Of a stretch of DNA of 64,000 bases, positions 42,775 through 51,086 are shown in pieces; the first letter of the stretch is position 1, and every line of letters begins with the position of its first letter. Under the pieces are notes generated by a model. The model had not been told where the DNA came from and did no database searches. It saw only the letters and a program-made list of their open reading frames with translations. Both the position numbers and the translations under genes were made by a program. The stretch comes from Thiobacillus sp. (GTDB lineage: Bacteria; Pseudomonadota; Gammaproteobacteria; Burkholderiales; Thiobacillaceae): positions 64,863-128,862 of the forward strand of contig JAIBEI010000041.1 in NCBI GenBank assembly GCA_019459055.1, written 5' to 3'.

Positions 42775-44577
42775 TCACGCGTCCGGCGGCACCTCCGTCA
42801 ACACGCGGACGCGGGTGGGGTATGCATACGCATCCTGCTCCATTGCCGGCACGCGCCAGCCGGCGGCAGTGCGTGCCAGCCGCTGCAGCGCGGGGTCGCG
42901 CAGGCGGAGGCTGGCCAGAATCAACACATCGGATGGCGAATACAGCGCACCATCCGCCAGCGCCGGTTCGGCCTGCAGGGTGGCCAGCAGCGGCCGCGCT
43001 TCATGTTTCCACCCCTTCTCGCTCCAGAACCGTTGCCAGGCAACCTGCGCGAGTTGTCGCGCCTGCTCGCGCGACGGGCCATTGCCGGTGGCGTCGGCAT
43101 GGTCGAGCAGGCCCTGCACGACATAGGCGTAATCCTCCAATTCGGCCTCCGGCAGCACCTTCCCGCGCGCCATCGCCTTCAACAAGCGGCCGTCCCTGAC
43201 CAGCCGCGTCAGCAGGAATTGCTGCAGGCGGTCGGCGCGCAGGCGGTAGGCCGGATCGAGCTGAATGGCCTGACTGAACGCCGACAGCGCCAGGCCATTG
43301 AGGCCGGCGTTCAGCTTGTCGTCCTTAGGCAGGCTGCGGGCCTGGCGCACGGGACGCAGGATGCGCGCGGCGGCGGCCAGCAGCCGGCGCTCGTCGGCCG
43401 TCGGCGTGCGGTATTCCGCAGGCAGATAGCCGTGATCGAAGTTGCGCGGCGCATCGAGTCGCCACACCCGACGCGCCGCAGCGAGAGCTTCCGGCGCCAG
43501 GCGCCGCTTCAGTTCATCAGGTTCCCACAGATAGGCCGCGCCTTCCCGGCCGGCGGCGTCCACCGCCGACGTGCTGCTGTAGAGGCCGCCGCTCGGGTCA
43601 AGTAATTCGTCCTGCATGAAACCTAGCGTGCCGCGCGCAATCTCGCGGTAACGCGGCTGCCCCAGCACGCCGGCGGCGCGCAGGTAGAGCACGGCCAGAT
43701 GCGCGTTGTCGTACAGCATTTTCTCGAAATGCGGCGTGTCCCAGCCCGGGTCGGTGGTGTAGCGAAAGAATCCGCCGCCGATAGGGTCGTGCAGCCCGCG
43801 CGCCGCCATCTGGTCGAAGCTCAGACGCAGAAATCCGGCCAGCTTGGCGTCCGGCTGCCGCGCCTGGCGCTCCAGCAAGGCATGCAGTTGCGGCGCCATG
43901 GGAAACTTGCTGACCTGGCCGAAACCACCGTGCAGCATGTCGGCTTCCTGCCACACGCCGGCGATGAACTGCTCCCAGGCGCCGGCGGCGCGGACGGCCG
44001 TCAGCGGCGCGCGGCTGGGCGGCAACGCGGGCGGCGGCGCTGCCCGCTGCGCCAGCTGGCGTATGCCAGCGGGATCCGCCGCCCAGCGCTCGGCGAGATG
44101 GCTCAACAGTTTGCGAAAATCGTCCGGCGGCGCATACAGCGCGACAAACGCCGGGAAACCCTCGGGCGTGACGAAGGCATTGAGCGGCCAGCCGGCGACG
44201 CCGTTGAGCTGAGCCGAGAAGGTCTGCAAGCCGTCGTCCAGCCCGCTGTTGAGCTCGCGGTCGACCTTGACCGGGATGAAATCGCGGTTGAGCCGTGCGG
44301 CAATCTGCGCGTTCTTGTAGCTTTCGCGCTGCATGACGTGACACCAGTGGCAGGCGAAGTAGCCCACCGACACGAACAGCAGCTTGTTTTCGCGCTTGGC
44401 GCGGGCGACGGTGGCGGCATTCCATTCCTGCCAGGCCACCGGGTCGCTGCCATGCAGCGCAAGATAGGGCGAAGGGTGGTTGACCAGCTGGTTGACCGGA
44501 GCGGCCGCAACCGCAACCGGCAGCAGCAGGCTCAACAGCAGGATGGCGAATACTGTGCTGCGCTCAAACCCTGACAT
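42775..44577 (-). CDS. Exported DUF255/YyaL-like protein with thioredoxin-fold N-terminal domain
   Basis: Signal sequence FAILLLSLLLPVAVAAA; NHPSPYLALHGSDPVAWQEW...VSVGYFACHWCHVMQRESY. ATG 44577 lies inside the 3' end of the preceding gene. Confidence 0.85.
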   Translation of the reverse strand: MSGFERSTVFAILLLSLLLPVAVAAAPVNQLVNHPSPYLALHGSDPVAWQEWNAATVARAKRENKLLFVSVGYFACHWCHVMQRESYKNAQIAARLNRDFIPVKVDRELNSGLDDGLQTFSAQLNGVAGWPLNAFVTPEGFPAFVALYAPPDDFRKLLSHLAERWAADPAGIRQLAQRAAPPPALPPSRAPLTAVRAAGAWEQFIAGVWQEADMLHGGFGQVSKFPMAPQLHALLERQARQPDAKLAGFLRLSFDQMAARGLHDPIGGGFFRYTTDPGWDTPHFEKMLYDNAHLAVLYLRAAGVLGQPRYREIARGTLGFMQDELLDPSGGLYSSTSAVDAAGREGAAYLWEPDELKRRLAPEALAAARRVWRLDAPRNFDHGYLPAEYRTPTADERRLLAAAARILRPVRQARSLPKDDKLNAGLNGLALSAFSQAIQLDPAYRLRADRLQQFLLTRLVRDGRLLKAMARGKVLPEAELEDYAYVVQGLLDHADATGNGPSREQARQLAQVAWQRFWSEKGWKHEARPLLATLQAEPALADGALYSPSDVLILASLRLRDPALQRLARTAAGWRVPAMEQDAYAYPTRVRVLTEVPPDA

Positions 44578-45295
44578 AGGTCCAGCCTTGCTGGAGCCGG
44601 GTGACGATTTCGCCGATGGCGGTGGGTGCAGTCTTGGTCGCGGGAAGCAGGACGACGGTTTCGCCATCGTTGGCGAAACGGGCAATGGACTGCCCGCACG
44701 CCACCCAATGCAGGTTGGCATGGCGCTGCTTCATGCGCGCCATGCGCGCCGCATGGGGGCTGACCCCGGCGCGCAGCAGGTCGATGCCACGGCTGTTGGC
44801 AATGACTTCGAGTTGCATCGCCCGGCCCTGCTGTTCCGCTTCGTCGAGCAGCCGCTCGGCCTGATCCAGCACCGTCCGCATCTTGTCGGGCGCGGCACTG
44901 TCGAGGTGCAGCAGGATCCGATTCGGGTCGGCCGCGCGTGCCAGGCTGACCGCCTGAAAGCCGCCGACGACGGCGGCCGGAACGGTGGCCACCGCTTGCG
45001 GCTCCAGCCCGCGCAAGGCCCAACCGCCGCTCAATCCTGCAACCAGGACGAGACAGCCGTACGCGCAGCGCTGCATGAACTGGCGCCGGGGCGCCCCACC
45101 CGGTTGCCGGCCGGCGGCAACCGGCGGTTCGGCATACGCCAGCCGCACCATGCTCTGCAGACTACGCAATGCGCAGACACGCTGCGCCAGATCCTTGTCG
45201 TCACGGATGCGGGCGATGAGCGCTTCGCTCTCGGCCACGTCGAGTTCGCCATCGACAAAGGCATGCAGGGTCTCATCCGAAACAACGAGGTTCAT
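44564..45295 (-). CDS. Membrane anti-sigma factor with predicted periplasmic DsrE-like domain
   Basis: N-terminal LHAFVDGELDVAESEAL (anti-sigma-like), one TM (CLVLVAGLSGGWALRGL), C-terminal NRILLHLDSAAPDKMRTVLDQAERLL...NLHWVACGQS...WTYVRV resembling adjacent DsrE-like proteins; ATGA overlap with the sigma gene. Confidence 0.78.
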   Translation of the reverse strand: MNLVVSDETLHAFVDGELDVAESEALIARIRDDKDLAQRVCALRSLQSMVRLAYAEPPVAAGRQPGGAPRRQFMQRCAYGCLVLVAGLSGGWALRGLEPQAVATVPAAVVGGFQAVSLARAADPNRILLHLDSAAPDKMRTVLDQAERLLDEAEQQGRAMQLEVIANSRGIDLLRAGVSPHAARMARMKQRHANLHWVACGQSIARFANDGETVVLLPATKTAPTAIGEIVTRLQQGWTYVRV

Positions 45296-45846
45296 TTCAC
45301 GCTCCTCAACAGGGCCCTGGCCGCAGGCTGCTGCGTCGCAGGATCCAGCAAAACTTTCAGGCTTGCGCGCGCGCGCGACAGGCGACTCATCACCGTGCCC
45401 ACCGGAATATCCAAAATCCCGGCCACTTCGGCATAGCCAAATTCTTCCAGGTCGACCAGCGTCAGCACCTGGCGCTGCCCCAGCGGCAGGCGCGCCACCG
45501 CGGCCCGCACGCAGGCGATCACCTCCTGGCGATTGCAACAAGCGTCGGGCGCCTCGGCACCGGATTCGAGTTCATCGTAGAGGTCGTCGACATCGTCGAA
45601 GTCGCGCCGGCTGCGCAGGTGATCGAGCCAGCAGTGATTCATGATCGACACCATCCAGCCCTTCAGCGCCGCCTCGTCGCGCAGCTGGGCACGGCGCGCC
45701 CAGGCCTTCGACAGAGCCTCCTGCACCAGATCGTCGGCCAGTGCCGGATCGTGGCACCAGGCGTAGGCGATGCGGTAGAGCAGCGGGCGCTGCGCCTCGA
45801 TTCCGGAGCGAAACGGGCCAAACAGGAAGCGGCTGATCATGGTCAT
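45292..45846 (-). CDS. ECF-type RNA polymerase sigma factor
   Basis: Region 2 (YRIAYAWCHDPALADDLVQEALSKAW) and region 4 (LPLGQRQVLTLVDLEEFGYAEVAGILDIPVGTVMSRLSRARASLK). The ORF extends to 45873, but that start overlaps a candidate promoter, so 45846 is preferred. Confidence 0.88.
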   Translation of the reverse strand: MTMISRFLFGPFRSGIEAQRPLLYRIAYAWCHDPALADDLVQEALSKAWARRAQLRDEAALKGWMVSIMNHCWLDHLRSRRDFDDVDDLYDELESGAEAPDACCNRQEVIACVRAAVARLPLGQRQVLTLVDLEEFGYAEVAGILDIPVGTVMSRLSRARASLKVLLDPATQQPAARALLRSVK

Positions 45847-45851
45847 GTGGG

Positions 45852-45881
45852 TAAGACGGGGCGAGTGGTTCATTTATTCCA
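45852..45881 (-). promoter_or_regulatory. Candidate ECF promoter for the sigma/anti-sigma operon
   Basis: Reverse strand GGAATAA - ATGAACCACTCGCCCC (16 nt) - GTCTTA. Confidence 0.65.
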
Positions 45882-45902
45882 TAAAAAATCACCCACCGGA
45901 AT

Positions 45903-45931
45903 GGAATAAGCGTGCCAGACGACGCGTCTTA
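45903..45931 (+). promoter_or_regulatory. Candidate ECF promoter for the divergent DsrE-like gene
   Basis: GGAATAA - GCGTGCCAGACGACGC (16 nt) - GTCTTA; same elements and spacing as the reverse-strand promoter. Confidence 0.68.
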
Positions 45932-45988
45932 TCCATAGGGCCGATAGTAATTAAGCCGGCTTATCGATAACTGTTCAGGAGACCCACC

Positions 45989-46456
45989 ATGATTCGCACC
46001 CTCACCCCTCTGCTTGCCGCTCTGCTGCTGGCGAACTCGCCCATGATCCACGCTGCTCCGGCAGCGGGGGCTGCAGCCCCCGCTGCCGCGGCTGCCGCGG
46101 CTGCGGAAGAAAAAGTGGTCTACCACATCAATGACGCCTCGCTTGCCCGCGTCGCCATGCGCAACATCCAGAACCACATCACGGCCAGCCCCGATGCCAA
46201 GATCGTGGTGGTGACCCACGGCAAGGGCATCGATTTTCTACTCAACGACGCCAAGGATGAAAAAGGCGAGTCCTATCAGACCCAGGTGGCCGGTCTCAAG
46301 GAAAGAGGCGTCGATTTTCGCGTCTGCCGCAACACCCTCAAGGGGCGCAAGCTGGACGACAGCGCCGTGATGATGGATGCCACGGTGGTGCCGTCCGGCG
46401 TGGCCGAGATCGGCAGGCTGCAGGCCAAAGAAGGCTTCGTCTACCTGAAGCCCTAA
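45989..46456 (+). CDS. Secreted DsrE-like protein 1
   Basis: Signal peptide and Ala-rich linker; VVYHINDASLARVAMRNIQNHI...IVVVTHGKGIDFLL...VDFRVCRNTLKGRKL...GFVYLKP. Confidence 0.82.
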   Translation: MIRTLTPLLAALLLANSPMIHAAPAAGAAAPAAAAAAAAEEKVVYHINDASLARVAMRNIQNHITASPDAKIVVVTHGKGIDFLLNDAKDEKGESYQTQVAGLKERGVDFRVCRNTLKGRKLDDSAVMMDATVVPSGVAEIGRLQAKEGFVYLKP

Positions 46457-46551
46457 AGGACTCCGATCCACTACGTGCTAAAGCGCGTGTGGAATCGTAT
46501 GCCCTAAAGGACTCCGATCCGTGCGCGCGCCAATGCGCGCATGGGTTCCAT
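46450..46551 (+). repeat. Two tandem 51-bp units, each a 20-nt identical box followed by a hairpin
   Basis: gccctaaaggactccgatcc at 46450-46469 and 46501-46520; each followed by a GC-rich inverted repeat. Confidence 0.8.
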
Positions 46552-46705
46552 CTCCTGAATCACTCCTTAATGCCCCTCCGGAGAAGGGGGCGGGAGCTTT
46601 TTTGGCCCGAAAAAACGGGACCCACATGAATCAAGAAACACGGTAGGTGCTGTTTGGCCGCCGCTTTAGCCCTGGCTGTACCTGTCCATCTATCGGAGGC
46701 AAGCA

Positions 46706-47146
46706 ATGCTTAACTTTTTTCGATCCGCCCTTCTCGTCATGTCTTCTCTTCTGTTCGTCCCGGCCCCTGCCCTGGCAGCAGCTCAGAGCCTGGCTGAATA
46801 CAAATATGTCCTTCACATCAGCGACATGGATCCGTCCAAGCAGGAACTCATCCTGAACAATGCCCGAAACCTGCTGGAAGCCTACCCGCCGGGCGATGTG
46901 GAAGTCGAAATCGTTGCCTATGGACCCGGCCTGCGCCTGATGTTTGCCGAGAACGTCAACGCCCAGCGCCTTGATTCGCTATCCCAGAGCGGCGTGAAAT
47001 TCACCGCATGCGGCAACACCCTCAAGGGCATGGCGAAGCTACTCGGGGAAGAGCCGAAGCTGAATCCGGCTGCCAACGTGGTGCCCGGCGGCATCGTGCG
47101 CATCGGCGAACTGGTCAAGCAGGGTTACATCTACGTCAAACCCTGA
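46706..47146 (+). CDS. Secreted DsrE-like protein 2
   Basis: Signal peptide; YKYVLHISDMDPSKQELILNNARNLL...VEIVAYGPGLRLMF...VKFTACGNTLKGM...GYIYVKP; RBS cggaggcaagca. Confidence 0.82.
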   Translation: MLNFFRSALLVMSSLLFVPAPALAAAQSLAEYKYVLHISDMDPSKQELILNNARNLLEAYPPGDVEVEIVAYGPGLRLMFAENVNAQRLDSLSQSGVKFTACGNTLKGMAKLLGEEPKLNPAANVVPGGIVRIGELVKQGYIYVKP

Positions 47147-47229
47147 CACCCGGAATGGGAATTACGGGGCTTTTTGCAGGGGCACAAACCCTGCCGGACT
47201 TACTTGAAACCAAATAGAGGAGCAATAAA

Positions 47230-48615
47230 TTGGGAGAGAACAAACAACTCAAGCGCGCACTGATCAGCGCAGCCTGCACCCTGGCTTTCGCCGCCGCAGG
47301 CACGTCCCATGCGGCCAACTGGCTGATGCTGCAGGGCACCGAAGATCCAGCATCCGCTGCACGCGCCAATGTGTGGGGATTTATCCAGGCCAAATACGAG
47401 AAGGACTTCAGCGATGCCAATGCCTTAGGACAATACGTACCCCCCAAACTGCTTGGGCCTGAACTCGAAGCTCAGGACGGTTTCAACATCAACCGTGCCC
47501 GTATCGGCGTCCGCGGTACCGGCTTCCCGCTCGACAGCCGGATCAATTATTTCGTCCTGCTCGAAATGGGCAACAATGGCATCACGCATGGTGGCGGCGC
47601 CTTTGCCAAAATGTCCGACGCCAGTGTCACGCTGAATTACATTCCGGGTGCCCGCATTCGCGCCGGCCTGTTCAAAACCCCAGGCTCCGAAGAAGGCCTG
47701 CAGGCAATTCATGTGTTCGACTACATCAACTTCAGCGAAGCGGCTAACGGCCTGCTGCTGGAGCGCTTCCCGAACAAGGGCTTCACCGACTGCACCGGCA
47801 CCATCGCTCCATGCAACGCGGCCACAGGCAACGTTGGCCCGTATACCGAGGCCCAGCTTCAGGGTGGCGCCGGTCTGAACCGATTCGACAGTCCGATTGG
47901 CGCATTCCGCGATGTGGGGGTGCAGGTGTTCGACGCGTTCGACGTCGGCAACGACTGGGAAGTCTCCTATGCCGCGATGGTCGGCAACGGCAACGGCATC
48001 GAGTTCAGCAACAGCGATGGCGAATACGACACCTATCTCTACTTCTCGGCCGAGAAGAAGTACGGTGGCAAGGGGCCCAAGGCCGAAGGGCTGAAGTTCT
48101 TCGCCTGGGGTCAACAGGGGAAGCGCCTGCTTGATCTGACGAACGACACAACGGCCAACGCCCAATCCTACGACCGGGATCGCGCTGGACTAGGCTTCAA
48201 GTTCATGAAGAAGCCCTTCCGCGTGACGGCCGAGTACATCACGGCGGATGGCATGATCTGGAGCGGGCCGGACAAGCCAAATTTCTACTTCACCCAAATA
48301 GCGCACGGCAACGGCGCCGATGCCAAATCCAGTGGCTGGTATGTGGAGGGCGGCTGGTATATCCCCAAAACCAAGTTCGAGCTCGATGCCCGCTTCGACA
48401 CCATGACCCGGCTTGAGAACCGCATAAACGAGCACCAGTTCGACAAGTGGACCCTGGGCATGCAGTACCATTTCAACCCCAAGACCCGCGTCACGCTCAA
48501 CTACGAGATCCGCGACTTCGAGTGCACGGTTGCAGGGGCTGTCTGCACAGCCGTCAACAACAACCTGAAAGGGGTGAATGACAAGGTCGGCGTGCAGCTG
48601 ACCGCAATTTTCTAA
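47230..48615 (+). CDS. Outer membrane porin (phosphate-selective OprO/OprP-like)
   Basis: Signal peptide (TTG start), GFNINRARIGVRGTGFPLDSRINYFVLLEMG, C-terminal VGVQLTAIF ending in aromatic residue. Confidence 0.8.
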   Translation: MGENKQLKRALISAACTLAFAAAGTSHAANWLMLQGTEDPASAARANVWGFIQAKYEKDFSDANALGQYVPPKLLGPELEAQDGFNINRARIGVRGTGFPLDSRINYFVLLEMGNNGITHGGGAFAKMSDASVTLNYIPGARIRAGLFKTPGSEEGLQAIHVFDYINFSEAANGLLLERFPNKGFTDCTGTIAPCNAATGNVGPYTEAQLQGGAGLNRFDSPIGAFRDVGVQVFDAFDVGNDWEVSYAAMVGNGNGIEFSNSDGEYDTYLYFSAEKKYGGKGPKAEGLKFFAWGQQGKRLLDLTNDTTANAQSYDRDRAGLGFKFMKKPFRVTAEYITADGMIWSGPDKPNFYFTQIAHGNGADAKSSGWYVEGGWYIPKTKFELDARFDTMTRLENRINEHQFDKWTLGMQYHFNPKTRVTLNYEIRDFECTVAGAVCTAVNNNLKGVNDKVGVQLTAIF

Positions 48616-48756
48616 GCAGAAAATCAGTTTTTGTATGGGTCTCCTCATGCCCACCAGGTCAAACTGGTGGGTTTTTTGCGAATAGACCAGGTCAGGCGTG
48701 TCGCTCAGCCACCGATGTTCGACAACGCCACAACACTTTTCCATGAAAGGAACGCA

Positions 48757-49260
48757 ATGCGCTTATTTCATTCACCCGGCATTAAGTGGCTGGGGCTGCT
48801 GGCGGCCGCGAGCCTGCTCTCCGGCTGTGCCGGTACGGGCGACAGCAGCGCCCAGAGCGGGCGCATCAGGATCACCTCCGAACCCGCCGGCGCCATCGCC
48901 TATGCGGACGGCGCCGAACTTGGCGCGACACCACTGGCGATCGCGCCCGGCAACCACTTCCGCTCGGGCTTCGTGGGGTTTTCCTACCGCTACGTCGGCA
49001 AGCTCTCGATCAGGAAACCCGGTTGCGAGACCTGGTCGACCGAAGTCAATGATGCGATTTTGTCGAAGGACATACACGCCAGGCTGAGGTGCGACCCGAA
49101 TCACCAGCCCGCCGCCCCCTCACCCGTGCAACCCGCCGGCACAGAGACCGGCGATCAACCCATCGAACGGCTGGAGCGCATTGAAGCGCTGCGCAGGAAA
49201 GGGCTGATCAGCGAGGAGGAATACAAGCGCCTACGCGCCCGCATTATCGAGAAACTCTGA
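48757..49260 (+). CDS. Lipoprotein with PEGA-like region and SHOCT-like C-terminus
   Basis: Lipobox LLSGC; GRIRITSEPAGAIAYADGAELGATPLAI; ERLERIEALRRKGLISEEEYKRLRARIIEKL. Confidence 0.7.
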   Translation: MRLFHSPGIKWLGLLAAASLLSGCAGTGDSSAQSGRIRITSEPAGAIAYADGAELGATPLAIAPGNHFRSGFVGFSYRYVGKLSIRKPGCETWSTEVNDAILSKDIHARLRCDPNHQPAAPSPVQPAGTETGDQPIERLERIEALRRKGLISEEEYKRLRARIIEKL

Positions 49261-49302
49261 CGCGCTGCCCCCATCAAGCAAACGGCCATCAGGCCGTTGT
49301 GC

Positions 49303-49851
49303 TTATGCGCTGCGGATGAAATGCTCGCGGTAATACTTCATTTCGTCGATGGACTCGTAGATGTCGGCCAGCGCCTCGTGCTTGTTGGACTTCTTGAACG
49401 CTTCGGAAAGTCCGGGCCGCCAGCGCTTGGCCAGCTCCTTCAGGGTGCTGACGTCGAGGTTGCGGTAGTGGAAGAACGCTTCCAGTTGCGGCATGCAGCG
49501 CGCCATGAAGCGGCGGTCCTGGCAAATCGAATTGCCGCACATCGGCGAAGTCCTGGCCGGCACGTGCTGTTTCACGAACTCAAGCATCTGCGCCTCGGCG
49601 TCAGCCTCGTTCAGCTGCGAAGCCCTGACGCGGTCGATCAGCCCCGATTTGGCGTGCGTGCCCTTGTTCCAGCTGTCCATCGCATTCATGACCTCGTCGG
49701 GTTGATGGACCGCCAGCACCGGACCTTCGGCCACGGTATTGAGGTCGGCATCGGTAACGACGATGGCGATTTCGATGATGCAGTCGTTCTCCGGCGACAA
49801 GCCGGTCATTTCCATGTCGAGCCAGAGCAGGTGCGTGGGGTTCAGAGCCAT
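49303..49851 (-). CDS. orn: Oligoribonuclease
   Basis: [32 protein letters not shown]; DEDDh motifs. Confidence 0.95.
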   Translation of the reverse strand: MALNPTHLLWLDMEMTGLSPENDCIIEIAIVVTDADLNTVAEGPVLAVHQPDEVMNAMDSWNKGTHAKSGLIDRVRASQLNEADAEAQMLEFVKQHVPARTSPMCGNSICQDRRFMARCMPQLEAFFHYRNLDVSTLKELAKRWRPGLSEAFKKSNKHEALADIYESIDEMKYYREHFIRSA

Positions 49852-49962
49852 ATCAAGGTTCCTTGCGAAAAACAGGCTGTCATTTTCGCACACGACGTAC
49901 CAGGCGCTGGCGCAATTGCGGTCCTGTGACCATAATGTTGGCAATACCAGAGGAATCCCATC

Positions 49963-50277
49963 ATGATCATGAAAACCCTGACCGCCCTGTTCTGTAGCGT
50001 ACTGCTGGTTGGCGGCGCCCACGCCGCAGCGGTTGCCAAAAGCGACTCCGATGCCGGCAAAATCCTGCACGACAAGGCCTGCACCAGTTGCCACGTCCGC
50101 ATGTTCGGCGGCGACGGCAGCAAGATCTACACCCGCGCCGACCGCAAGACCAAAACCGCGCAGCAGCTCGCCGCCCGCATTTCCGGCTGCAACGCCAACA
50201 CGGGCGCCGGCTGGTTCCCGGAGGACGAGGCGCACGTCGCCGCCTACCTCAATAAGCAGTACTACAAGTTCAAGTAA
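49963..50277 (+). CDS. Secreted monoheme cytochrome c
   Basis: Signal peptide; [19 protein letters not shown]. Confidence 0.82.
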   Translation: MIMKTLTALFCSVLLVGGAHAAAVAKSDSDAGKILHDKACTSCHVRMFGGDGSKIYTRADRKTKTAQQLAARISGCNANTGAGWFPEDEAHVAAYLNKQYYKFK

Positions 50278-50300
50278 GGCTCATTCAAACGAGGAATGCC

Positions 50301-50642
50301 ATGACCACCGTCGTAGAAGAACTCGTCCGCAAGAAGTGCGCGCCCTGCGAGGGCGGCGTCGCGCCGCTGACCGATGCGCAGATTGCGCCGCTGCTGAAGG
50401 GCCTGTCCGGCTGGCAGCGCGAGGCTGAAAAAATCGTCAAGGAATACAAGTTCAAGGACCACTACCAGGCCCAGGCCTTCACCAATGCGGTAATGTGGGT
50501 GTCGCACCGCGAGGACCATCACCCCTACCTGCTGGTGGGCTACAACACCGTCAAGGTCGAGTACTGGACGCACGCCATCGGCGGGCTTTCCGAAAACGAT
50601 TTCATCTGTGCGGCCAAGGTCGATACGCTTCTTGAGATTTGA
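50301..50642 (+). CDS. phhB: 4a-hydroxytetrahydrobiopterin dehydratase
   Basis: [51 protein letters not shown]. Confidence 0.93.
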   Translation: MTTVVEELVRKKCAPCEGGVAPLTDAQIAPLLKGLSGWQREAEKIVKEYKFKDHYQAQAFTNAVMWVSHREDHHPYLLVGYNTVKVEYWTHAIGGLSENDFICAAKVDTLLEI

Positions 50643-50711
50643 GCCTCAAGTCGCCCCCGCGTTGATCCGTTTAGAGTTCTTTTTTTTCGCGCATAAAGGA
50701 CCGGCCTGATC

Positions 50712-51086
50712 ATGGACTGGATGGAAATCATCGGTGCCCACGTGATGTGGAAACAGCGCCTGACCAGCTTTCTCGCTGGCGAAAGTACGGAAAACCTCGA
50801 TCCTGAAACGATCCGGTTGGACGATCGTTGCGCCCTGGGCAAGTGGCTTTATGGCGAAGGCAGCGCCATGTCTGAATTGCCACGGTATGAGGAAGTGCGC
50901 GGCCTGCACGCCCAGTTCCATCAATATGCGGCAAACGTGGTCAACCTGCACCTGGCCGGCAATTCGGCCGAGGCCGAAAAACTGCTGCAAGGCGACTACT
51001 CCAGGCTATCCGAAAAACTCAAACACCGGGTTATCGGCCTGTCGCAGCAGGTGAAATCGGCTTCCAACGGAATCCCGCCATTCTGA
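50712..51086 (+). CDS. Stand-alone CZB (chemoreceptor zinc-binding) domain protein
   Basis: AHVMWKQRLTSFL...RCALGKWLYGEGSAMSELPRYEEVRGLHAQFHQYA CZB signature. Confidence 0.85.
   Translation: MDWMEIIGAHVMWKQRLTSFLAGESTENLDPETIRLDDRCALGKWLYGEGSAMSELPRYEEVRGLHAQFHQYAANVVNLHLAGNSAEAEKLLQGDYSRLSEKLKHRVIGLSQQVKSASNGIPPF

Noticed and set aside
46556-46600. Rho-independent terminator upstream of DsrE-2 (ctccggagaagggggcgggagctttttt)
   Set aside because: Stem is short and imperfect; a T tract is present but pairing is not convincing.
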